Assembly (NCBI GenBank): GCA_002369325.1
Contig: DFDU01000076.1
Coordinates: 1 to 6,610, forward strand
Length of the DNA stretch: 6,610 nt
Direction of reading: 5' to 3'
Origin: Lachnospiraceae bacterium UBA3820
GTDB taxonomy: Bacteria > Bacillota > Clostridia > Lachnospirales > Lachnospiraceae
This document shows, one piece after another, positions 1-5,519 of this stretch. The stretch's first letter is position 1; each line of letters opens with the position of its first letter. Under the pieces are notes generated by a model. It did no database searches, had not been told where the DNA came from, and worked only from the letters and a program-made list of their open reading frames with translations. The translations under genes and the position numbers were made by a program.

Positions 1-241
1 TATTTACAAGTCTGGCAGCAGCGCCGTTAAGGCAAATCATACCGCTACCCTTTTCACCGGCAATAACATAGGTTTCAAGTCTGTTTCCGTTATCTACATC
101 CACTACCTGAACCTTTTCATACTCAATTATTCCGGCAGCTTCCATAAGGGCCTCGTCAATGGTTATGCTTCCGACATAGTCAATGTCCGCCTGAACAACT
201 GTGGCTCTGTGAATTTTACTCTTTAAAACATTTAAAATCAT
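1..241 (-). CDS. panD: Aspartate 1-decarboxylase PanD (3' end cut by window)
   Basis: Makes beta-alanine from L-aspartate in the cytoplasm; beta-alanine is the second substrate of PanC. The first 80 residues are visible (starting MILNVLKSKIHRATVVQAD); the family is usually about 115-130 residues, so the C-terminal third lies outside the window. Family hallmarks fall at the expected numbers: Lys9, Tyr22, the Gly24-Ser25 self-cleavage site that yields the pyruvoyl cofactor, Arg54 that binds substrate, and Tyr58. The start is fixed by a GGAGAAAGG ribosome binding site just upstream. It is the last visible gene of the panG-panB-panC-panD cluster. It is separated from panC by 248 bp, most of it a palindromic element, whereas panB and panC are only 13 bp apart. 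The reading frame shows no damage in the visible part. Confidence 0.96.
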   Translation of the reverse strand, partial: MILNVLKSKIHRATVVQADIDYVGSITIDEALMEAAGIIEYEKVQVVDVDNGNRLETYVIAGEKGSGMICLNGAAARLVN

Positions 242-260
242 ATTTTACCTTTCTCCTTGA

Positions 261-452
261 AGGTATCTCTGATTTTGATTAATTCATTGCAGGCACGCTC
301 TCGCTACCCTCGTCTCGCTGCGGTACTAAGTGTCTTAATCCTGTCAAACATATCAACTCACATTCGTTCGTTATATGTTTTCCCGTATTAATCCACTAAG
401 TACCGGCGGACTCAGAGTACCTGCTTATGAATTATCAAAATCAAAGATACCT
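261..452. repeat. 192-bp nested palindromic (MITE-like or hairpin RNA) element between panC and panD
   Basis: Outer arms at 261-293 and 420-452 are inverted copies that match closely when a few 1-base gaps are allowed; both end in AGGTATC or its complement. Inside them, 321-332 pairs with 394-405 (11 of 12), and 334-353 pairs with 373-392 (about 15 of 20), leaving a loop near 354-372. The arm at 294-320 is longer and GC-richer than its partner, giving a bulge. The whole unit would fold into one long hairpin as RNA or single-stranded DNA. No convincing coding frame lies inside it, and no target-site duplication is evident. It ends a few bases from the panD ribosome binding site. It could be a small non-autonomous mobile element or a structured RNA; which of these is undecided from one copy. 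Confidence 0.75.
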
Positions 453-489
453 ACTAAGCTATATAATTATTGTTCAACATATATTTTAT

Positions 490-1338
490 CTATACAGTCA
501 TCATAAAATTATCGATAAGTCGTGCTTCACCGCCGATGTTTACGGCGATTGCACAAAGGATTTCTCCCTTTATGGTGTCTATGCTCTTCATTGTATTGAC
601 ATCAACTATTTCAACATAATCTATAGTTGCAAGCGGTTCGGATTCTATAAGCTCGCGCATTGCTTTTTTAACCTTTTCGGCATCGCGCTCACCATCTTCT
701 ACCATTTTCTTAGCCATAAATATAGATTTACTTAAGACAAGGGCAGCCTGTCTTGATGCAGGTGAAAGGTAAGTATTTCTTGAACTCTTGGCAAGACCGT
801 CTTCCTCTCTTATAATCGGACAGCCAACTATTTCAATATCCATGTTTAAGTCCTTAACCATACGCTTGACTACCGCAAGCTGCTGTGCATCTTTTTCTCC
901 GAAGTATGCTCTGTCCGGAGTAACAATATTAAACAACTTATTTACAACCGTACAAACTCCTCTGAAATGAACAGGTCTTGAAAGTCCGCAAAGAGCCTGT
1001 GTAAGTCCTGTCATATCCACGAAGGAACAAAAGCCTTCTTCATACATTTCTTCCGGCTCCGGATGAAAGATAAGTGATGCACCTGCTGCCTCGCAAAGCT
1101 TTGCATCAGCTTCCAGATCTCTCGGATAGCTTGCAAGATCCTCTGTAGGACCAAACTGCATAGGATTTACAAAATCACTTACTACTACTCTGTCATTTTC
1201 TTTAACAGCTCTGTCTATAAGGCTCTTATGCCCCTCATGAAGAAATCCCATAGTCGGTACAAGTCCAACAGTAAGGCCTTCTTTTCTCCATGCTTTAACT
1301 TTCTCTCTTACTTCCTTTATAGTTGATACGATTTCCAT
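490..1338 (-). CDS. panC: Pantothenate synthetase PanC
   Basis: ATP-dependent ligase that joins pantoate and beta-alanine to give pantothenate through a pantoyl-adenylate intermediate. At 282 residues it has the normal family length. Visible motifs: PTMG at 28-31 and LHEGH at 33-37 (the HIGH-type nucleotide site), FVNPMQFG at 56-63, the RPVHFRGVCTVV pantoate/beta-alanine-binding region near 121-132, GEKDAQQ at 147-153, and the KSSRN loop at 184-188 (KMSKS equivalent). An in-frame ATG lies 30 bases upstream (1368), inside the end of panB. The start at 1338 is preferred because an AAGGAG site sits 8 bases before it and MEIVSTI is the usual N-terminus. Only 13 bp separate it from panB, so the two are very probably cotranscribed. 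Confidence 0.97.
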   Translation of the reverse strand: MEIVSTIKEVREKVKAWRKEGLTVGLVPTMGFLHEGHKSLIDRAVKENDRVVVSDFVNPMQFGPTEDLASYPRDLEADAKLCEAAGASLIFHPEPEEMYEEGFCSFVDMTGLTQALCGLSRPVHFRGVCTVVNKLFNIVTPDRAYFGEKDAQQLAVVKRMVKDLNMDIEIVGCPIIREEDGLAKSSRNTYLSPASRQAALVLSKSIFMAKKMVEDGERDAEKVKKAMRELIESEPLATIDYVEIVDVNTMKSIDTIKGEILCAIAVNIGGEARLIDNFMMTV

Positions 1339-1346
1339 TTTTTCGT

Positions 1347-1352
1347 CTCCTT
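1347..1352 (-). promoter_or_regulatory. Ribosome binding site that decides the panC start
   Basis: AAGGAG on the minus strand, overlapping the last base of the panB stop codon and 8 bases ahead of the ATG at 1338. It supports that start over the in-frame ATG at 1368, and its position suggests translational coupling with panB. Confidence 0.8.
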
Positions 1353-2179
1353 TAATATAACTTTTCAATTACATCATCATCTATCGCATAAGTATGCTTT
1401 GCTTCCGGATATGTGCCTGCCTTGACTTCCTCAATGTAAGCCTTAAAGGCATCCGTCATAAGCTGACCTGTCTCGGCAAATCTTTTAACAAATTTAGGTG
1501 TGAAATCAGAGAACATACCAAGCATGTCCGCATATACAAGTATCTGTCCGTCACATCCAGCTCCTGCACCTATTCCGATTGTCGGAATATAAAGCTTATT
1601 TGTTACAAGAGTTGCAAGTTTTTCAGGAACACATTCAAGAGTTACCGCAAATGCTCCTGCCTCCTGTACCGCAAGTGCATCCTCAACAAGCTTCTTTGCC
1701 TGAGCCTCGCTCTTACCCTGAACCTTAAATCCACCAAATGCATTTATGCTCTGAGGCGTAAGCCCGATATGTGCCATTACGGGAATTCCTGCATCAACAA
1801 TAGCTTTAATCTGAGGAGCAATCTCAACTCCGCCCTCAAGCTTGACTGCCTGTGCACGACCTTCTTTCATAAGCCTTCCTGCATTGACTACGGCATCATA
1901 AACCGAAGTCTGATATGACATAAAAGGCATATCTATAACTACAAGCGCTTCTTTAGCTCCCCTTGCTACAGCTGCTCCGTGATGAATCATATCATCAACG
2001 GTAACTGATAAAGTATCCTCATATCCGAGCATTACATTACCAAGTGAATCTCCTACCAAAATCGCATCAATACCTGCCTGATCGATAAGCTTGGCAGTTG
2101 AATAATCATATGCTGTAAGCATAGTAAGCTTCTCGCCGTTTTCCTTAGCCTTTGCAAATGTTAAAACTGTTTTTTTCAT
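1352..2179 (-). CDS. panB: 3-methyl-2-oxobutanoate hydroxymethyltransferase PanB
   Basis: Transfers a hydroxymethyl group from methylene-tetrahydrofolate to 2-ketoisovalerate, giving ketopantoate, the first committed step toward pantothenate. The 275 residues match the family length. Metal and catalytic positions are all visible: VGDSLGNV at 42-49 with Asp44, Asp83 in VIDMPF, VKLEGG at 112-117 with Glu115, MAHIGLTPQ at 135-143, Glu182 in TLECVP as the likely general base, and IGIGAG at 201-206. A perfect AGGAGGT ribosome binding site lies 7 bases before the ATG. The gene is 78 bp downstream of the candidate PanG gene and 13 bp upstream of panC. Its product, ketopantoate, is the expected substrate of the gene just upstream. 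Confidence 0.97.
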   Translation of the reverse strand: MKKTVLTFAKAKENGEKLTMLTAYDYSTAKLIDQAGIDAILVGDSLGNVMLGYEDTLSVTVDDMIHHGAAVARGAKEALVVIDMPFMSYQTSVYDAVVNAGRLMKEGRAQAVKLEGGVEIAPQIKAIVDAGIPVMAHIGLTPQSINAFGGFKVQGKSEAQAKKLVEDALAVQEAGAFAVTLECVPEKLATLVTNKLYIPTIGIGAGAGCDGQILVYADMLGMFSDFTPKFVKRFAETGQLMTDAFKAYIEEVKAGTYPEAKHTYAIDDDVIEKLY

Positions 2180-2202
2180 AATATTTACCTCCTATATACT
2201 CT

Positions 2203-2221
2203 TATGTCTCTTTGAGACATA
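2203..2221. promoter_or_regulatory. Perfect 8-bp inverted repeat in the panG-panB gap
   Basis: TATGTCTC and its exact complement GAGACATA are separated by a 3-base loop. On the transcript the hairpin would sit 9 bases ahead of the panB AGGAGGT site. There is no T-tract, so it is not a standard terminator. It may be an operator, an mRNA processing or stability hairpin, or chance; the role is inferred only from position. Confidence 0.45.
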
Positions 2222-2257
2222 TGCCGTTGAGATATTTATATATATCCCACACAATAG

Positions 2258-3106
2258 CTACAGCAGTTTTTTCATTTCACTGAAATCATAATTTTCATCA
2301 GAACCATGTTTAACTTCCGAAATTCCAACCAGTTCCTTTGAAAGCAATTTGTACACATCAAGCTCATCACCGGAAAGTACATTTATATGTTTCTTTACCG
2401 TTTCGGTATCACATCTTTCCACCGGACCCGTAAGTGCATCCGTACATCCTTTGTTTATAAGACTTTCGGCATTGTTTTTAAACAAAGGTTTCAAGGCTTC
2501 CTCTGCTTCGCTCTCACTAAATCCGCACTCTTCCATAAGCTTCATACTCTTATGATAAAGCCCGATTACGAGATTGCTCGCAAAAACAGCCGCACCATGA
2601 TATTTAACCTTATCATCAGCGCTGATTACCTTGACCTGATGTCCCATACCCTTAAACAGCTCCGTCATTACATCGATTTTAGCTTCATGTCCTTCAATTG
2701 TTATAAATGCCTGATTGAAATTTATATATGACTCAGTCTTGGAATTGACTGCATATATAGGATGTATCGAATAACCGAAAACACGGCTATCCATACCAGA
2801 AAAAACCTGTGAGGAAAGAGCCCCACTGGTGTGACATATTATCTTTCCCGATAAATCCGCATCAAGTCTGTCCAGCGCATCAGCCGTAACAGCAATCTGC
2901 CCGTCAGGAACCGTGATAAATATGACATCATTACCATTTACAAGTTCACTTAAGGATTCATAACAATGAGAAGTTGTAAATTCAGCCGCTTCTTTGGCGC
3001 TTTCAAGGGTTCTGCTGTAATAGCCTCCCACGCTGATACCATGCTCGACCATATGCTTTCCCAGAGTAAAGCCCATCTTGCCGGCTCCGATAAAACCAAC
3101 CTTCAT
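2258..3106 (-). CDS. panG: DUF2520/Rossmann-like oxidoreductase, candidate PanG-type ketopantoate reductase
   Basis: Predicted NAD(P)H-dependent reductase of 282 residues. The N-terminus MKVGFIGAGKMG is a dinucleotide-binding Rossmann loop (GxGxxG, residues 7-12). CHTSGALSS (91-99), HPIYAV (115-120), the Lys166/Lys168-His170-Asn178 segment (KVKYHGAAVFASN) and LTGPVERCD (225-233) are characteristic of the DUF2520/6-phosphogluconate-dehydrogenase-like family. It is the first gene of the pantothenate cluster, and neither a canonical panE nor an ilvC is present in this window. From memory, PanG was described as a third type of ketopantoate reductase in Francisella, with homologues reported in Enterococcus and Clostridioides difficile. 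The assignment of NADPH-dependent reduction of ketopantoate to pantoate therefore rests on family plus operon position. The AAGGAG site before the ATG fixes the start. Another reductase activity remains possible. Confidence 0.82.
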   Translation of the reverse strand: MKVGFIGAGKMGFTLGKHMVEHGISVGGYYSRTLESAKEAAEFTTSHCYESLSELVNGNDVIFITVPDGQIAVTADALDRLDADLSGKIICHTSGALSSQVFSGMDSRVFGYSIHPIYAVNSKTESYINFNQAFITIEGHEAKIDVMTELFKGMGHQVKVISADDKVKYHGAAVFASNLVIGLYHKSMKLMEECGFSESEAEEALKPLFKNNAESLINKGCTDALTGPVERCDTETVKKHINVLSGDELDVYKLLSKELVGISEVKHGSDENYDFSEMKKLL

Positions 3107-3192
3107 AGCGTTTCTCCTTTTGAACCTTATTTAATTTCCGGTACAGTTTCTCATACAGTTTAATACTGCATATTCGAATACCATCCACGTGC

Positions 3193-3221
3193 AATATATC
3201 ATTTAACGCAATATTTGTAAA
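3193..3221 (-). promoter_or_regulatory. Sigma-A-like promoter of the pantothenate operon
   Basis: On the minus strand, TTTACA (3216-3221) is followed after exactly 17 bases by TATATT (3193-3198). Each box has 5 of 6 consensus bases, and a TGA immediately upstream makes an extended -10. Transcription would begin near 3186, giving a leader of about 80 bases before panG. It lies just past the terminator of the preceding gene, a sensible boundary between two units. Confidence 0.75.
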
Positions 3222-3240
3222 TGTTTTTTTTATAAATTAT

Positions 3241-3258
3241 TGTATTTTAAAAAATACA
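3241..3258. other. AT-only palindrome upstream of the panG promoter
   Basis: TGTATTTT and its exact complement AAAATACA are separated by two bases. It sits between the terminator T-tract and the -35 box. It could extend the terminator or act as an AT-rich UP-type element; in AT-rich spacer DNA it could also be chance. Confidence 0.3.
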
Positions 3259-3299
3259 TAAAAAAAGCAAATATATCGCCCCGAAAGGGACGATATATT
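3259..3299 (-). terminator. Rho-independent terminator after the transglutaminase-like gene
   Basis: The hairpin arms at 3270-3282 and 3287-3299 pair over 13 positions with one mismatch, around a 4-base loop (TTTC on the transcribed strand). A T-rich tract follows on the minus strand (complement of the A run at 3261-3266). It lies about 50 bases past the stop codon at 3350 and closes the regulator/channel/transglutaminase unit. Confidence 0.88.
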
Positions 3300-3349
3300 A
3301 TTATGCTTATCGTTTATCCATTCAATTTATTATCAATAAATCTATTGTT

Positions 3350-4237
3350 TTATTTCGGTTCGGCGGTTATAATCTTTTCCGAAACAATGAATTCATAATT
3401 CGTATCCAGATTTTTTGGAATCAAAAGAAGCCTGTTCTCGGATTCGTTTTTTGTATTTACATCACAATATCCCATATAAACCATATTTTTTGCTATGTAT
3501 AAAAAGGTTGCGTAGTTTCTGTCCAAAGACTTTTCCAAATCCTTAAGATCATCATTTGAATTTACCGGTGTACAAAACTCCTGATTTGCAATTTTGTTAC
3601 GAATTTCCAATACGGATAACGGATTACCGGAATCGTCAACCCAATACATATTATTGGTTATATCAAGCATAACCCACTTGTTGTATTTCGAATCCCAAAC
3701 CTCGTTTACCACATGGCAGTCAGTGTCATATATTGAATTAGGCATTATCCATACCTTTCTTGAATATATTCCGAGTGCAAGACACATTTCATTTAAAATC
3801 TGAGCTTTGTTTCTGCAATTGATTCCATGTTCTTTATTGTCCAAACTGTAATCAAGCAAATCTATGGCATTCATTTCAACATGATTATCGTAACTGCTGT
3901 AATGCGTAAGCCTTCCCGAATATTCATTCATAAGATTCTTTGCCTGCTCGAATTCGCTGCCGTTTCCGGCTGTGGTCTTTATATCATACTTATCAAGAAG
4001 TTCCTTATACTCTTCGTTATCAAAATCATATTTTATGGTATACTCTTTACCCTCTCTGAATTCCAAATCGTTGTATATGATTCCGCTTTCCATAATATAT
4101 ATCTCACTCGGATCCTGTTGGTATGACATATAATACGTATTATGTTCAACAAAGAATTCAAGATAAACAATATATCCAATACTCACCAGCAAAAGAATGC
4201 TCAATACCGTTATAATAATTTTATGTTTCTTTTTCAT
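3350..4237 (-). CDS. Membrane-anchored transglutaminase-like (cysteine-hydrolase fold) protein
   Basis: A 295-residue protein with a short Lys-rich start and one hydrophobic segment at about 7-26, predicted to anchor it with the rest outside the cell. The central region carries the transglutaminase-like triad: Cys141 in HGINCRNKAQ, His175 in DCHVVNEVW, and Asp192 in WVMLDITNNMYW. This order and spacing fit bacterial transglutaminase-like domains, which may act as proteases, peptidases or amide-group transferases; the substrate cannot be told from sequence. The C-terminal 80 residues are not recognised. It starts 21 bp after the AmiS/UreI-like gene, with a weak ribosome binding site (AGGTAAG), suggesting coupled or lower translation. 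It is the last gene of the cluster before the terminator. Confidence 0.82.
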   Translation of the reverse strand: MKKKHKIIITVLSILLLVSIGYIVYLEFFVEHNTYYMSYQQDPSEIYIMESGIIYNDLEFREGKEYTIKYDFDNEEYKELLDKYDIKTTAGNGSEFEQAKNLMNEYSGRLTHYSSYDNHVEMNAIDLLDYSLDNKEHGINCRNKAQILNEMCLALGIYSRKVWIMPNSIYDTDCHVVNEVWDSKYNKWVMLDITNNMYWVDDSGNPLSVLEIRNKIANQEFCTPVNSNDDLKDLEKSLDRNYATFLYIAKNMVYMGYCDVNTKNESENRLLLIPKNLDTNYEFIVSEKIITAEPK

Positions 4238-4258
4238 TTTTCTTACCTATGCTTTCTA

Positions 4259-4765
4259 CTACCACATTCCAAGCAAAATCAAAATGCCCGGTATCCATGC
4301 GGTTACAATGCCTTCAAATATCTGTAAAATCGGAACAAATTTTTTCAAATCTTTTTTCAAAATATCCGTTACAAAGGCACTTCCCCAAAGGATTGCCCAC
4401 AGCCACCAGATAAATACCCATCTTATATCAGGTTCTATACCAAGCGCATCGCTTCCTGTAATGCCCTCAACTATACCGAAAAATACAGCATTTACGGCAA
4501 CAAAGCTCGAGAACACGGCAAAAGGTCTTGTATCGAGATCAAACACATTATTAATCGCCACAAAAAGATATGTAAATCCAAACAAAAGTCCTGTTCCCGC
4601 GGCATAATAATTTTCCTTTATAATACTTACAAAGTTAATAAATAAAGATAACCCGCCCACAAAGAAATTCATAACAGCAGCCGCCTTGGGACTAACCTTC
4701 ATCAAGGTACATACACCGTTATTAATTAGGACAATTCCAACAAATAACAAACATACACCCAACAT
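4259..4765 (-). CDS. AmiS/UreI-family urea or short-chain amide channel
   Basis: A 168-residue integral membrane protein with six predicted hydrophobic helices (about 2-20, 28-49, 56-72, 83-101, 115-133, 145-166). It resembles Helicobacter UreI along its length as I remember that sequence: MLG..LL.VGIVLI.NG at the start, KAAAVMNFFVGGLS at 28-40, GLLFGFTYL at 59-67, a Trp-rich stretch with Trp120, Trp123 and Trp127, and EGIVTAWIP at 151-159 containing the conserved Glu. The family conducts urea or small amides across the inner membrane. It is shorter than H. pylori UreI (195 residues) because the periplasmic loops are reduced. It contains no histidine at all, so H. pylori-style acid gating is not expected. 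No urease or amidase genes are in the window. Whether urea or an amide is the cargo cannot be decided. An AAGAGGTG ribosome binding site supports the start. Confidence 0.9.
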   Translation of the reverse strand: MLGVCLLFVGIVLINNGVCTLMKVSPKAAAVMNFFVGGLSLFINFVSIIKENYYAAGTGLLFGFTYLFVAINNVFDLDTRPFAVFSSFVAVNAVFFGIVEGITGSDALGIEPDIRWVFIWWLWAILWGSAFVTDILKKDLKKFVPILQIFEGIVTAWIPGILILLGMW

Positions 4766-4808
4766 ATAAACACCTCTTAAATTTATTTTTTATCATTATA
4801 TTTGTCAA

Positions 4809-5384
4809 TCAGATCAACTGATATGTTGCTTTCTTAAAGATATGTTTTCCATATTCAAATTTCTTAGGATCCACCTTATTTGCCAACTCAGCGGTTACTA
4901 TAAAATCCGATGACACCTTCACAAGCAATTGCTTACTTCCGGATTCAACGAGATAATATGAAGATGAATCATTCAGATAATCTGCTCCCTGAATGATTCC
5001 GGGACCTGAGATAAAATCGGTAAGCCACTCAGCCTTACTCATCTTCTTTTTTCGGATAAGAGGATATATTGCGGATGCATTGCTGTATTTCATAAAAAAT
5101 ACAGCATCCCTTTTATCTCTGCATTTGCCCGTTACCTCAAATGAATTGATATCAATAGCTTCCTTTGTTTCATTAAAACTAAGCTTTTCTTCCTCATCGA
5201 GAAGATAATCCACACTGACATCCAACAACTGTGCCATAATCTTCAGATTGTTAACATCCGGCATTCCCTTGTCTGTTTCCCACTTTGCGACTGCCGATCT
5301 TGATACGCTCATCTTTTCGGCAAACTGTTCCTGAGATAATCCTGCTTCTTTTCTTGCTTGTTTTAATTTTTCTCCAAATGTCAT
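4809..5384 (-). CDS. XRE-family transcriptional regulator with an unrecognised C-terminal domain
   Basis: The N-terminal 65 residues of this 191-residue protein form a Cro/cI-type helix-turn-helix: FGEKLKQARKEAGLSQEQFA, then MSVSRSAVAKWETDKGMPD with the recognition helix around 27-37, then LLDVSVDYLL at 53-62. A linker of charged residues leads to a 105-residue C-terminal domain (about 86-191) with alternating hydrophobic strands that I do not recognise; it may sense a ligand or dimerise. A perfect AAAGGAGG ribosome binding site lies 7 bases before the ATG. It is the first gene of the cluster, 43 bp ahead of the AmiS/UreI-like gene, and a repeated operator lies just upstream, so autoregulation and control of the channel and transglutaminase genes are likely but inferred. 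Confidence 0.9.
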   Translation of the reverse strand: MTFGEKLKQARKEAGLSQEQFAEKMSVSRSAVAKWETDKGMPDVNNLKIMAQLLDVSVDYLLDEEEKLSFNETKEAIDINSFEVTGKCRDKRDAVFFMKYSNASAIYPLIRKKKMSKAEWLTDFISGPGIIQGADYLNDSSSYYLVESGSKQLLVKVSSDFIVTAELANKVDPKKFEYGKHIFKKATYQLI

Positions 5385-5407
5385 GATGATGACCTCCTTT
5401 AATCTTC

Positions 5408-5420
5408 CCGTCCATGACGG
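5408..5420. other. Small leader hairpin ahead of the XRE gene
   Basis: CCGTC and GACGG pair around a 3-base loop between the predicted start of transcription and the ribosome binding site. On the plus strand it is followed by a T-rich stretch like a weak terminator, but no plus-strand gene ends here. The role is unclear. Confidence 0.3.
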
Positions 5421-5437
5421 TTTTTGTTTGTGCTCTC

Positions 5438-5467
5438 ATCATAGACCAATATCTCGGTAACAGTAAA
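5438..5467 (-). promoter_or_regulatory. Predicted promoter of the XRE/channel/transglutaminase cluster
   Basis: On the minus strand, TTTACT (5462-5467, 4 of 6 to consensus) and TATGAT (5438-5443, 5 of 6) are separated by 18 bases. The leader to the XRE start codon would be about 45-50 bases. The proximal copy of the 21-bp-spaced direct repeat abuts the -35 box and lies in the spacer, so a bound protein would directly affect polymerase. Confidence 0.55.
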
Positions 5468-5505
5468 GAAACGCTCTGTAACAACGGTGTTACTCTCCGT
5501 AACAA
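5453..5505. promoter_or_regulatory. Three direct repeats at exact 21-bp steps: probable operator
   Basis: CTCnGTAACAr occurs at 5453-5463, 5474-5484 and 5495-5505, each step exactly 21 bp (two helical turns), so the copies would lie on one DNA face. In addition GTAACA at 5478-5483 forms a perfect inverted pair with TGTTAC at 5488-5493 around ACGG. The array overlaps the promoter -35 region of the XRE gene. It may bind the XRE protein itself or a LytTR-type response regulator, which is known to use about 9-bp direct repeats with 12-bp spacers. Confidence 0.65.
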
Positions 5506-5519
5506 AAGCATTTTCCTTT

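Noticed and set aside
261..452. CRISPR array or standard terminator explanation for the palindromic element.
   Set aside because: There are no regularly spaced direct repeats, and the hairpin is not followed by a T-tract on either strand.
427..735. Plus-strand open frame over the panC 3' region and the palindromic element.
   Set aside because: It is antisense to the well-supported panC, has a Cys/Tyr/Phe-rich composition typical of a shadow frame, and no ribosome binding site was seen.
1336..1368. Longer panC start at 1368 adding ten residues.
   Set aside because: It overlaps the end of panB, adds residues not typical of PanC, and has no ribosome binding site as good as the one before 1338.
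4780..4808. Possible internal promoter before the AmiS/UreI-like gene: perfect TTGACA with TAAATT after 17 bases.
   Set aside because: The -10 box is poor and transcription would begin inside the ribosome binding site, leaving almost no leader; the 43-bp gap fits an operon better.
5478..5503. Inverted GTAAC/GTTAC pairs as a terminator for the zinc-ribbon protein gene.
   Set aside because: Stems are only 5-6 bp and no T-tract follows on the minus strand; the phased direct repeats are a better explanation.
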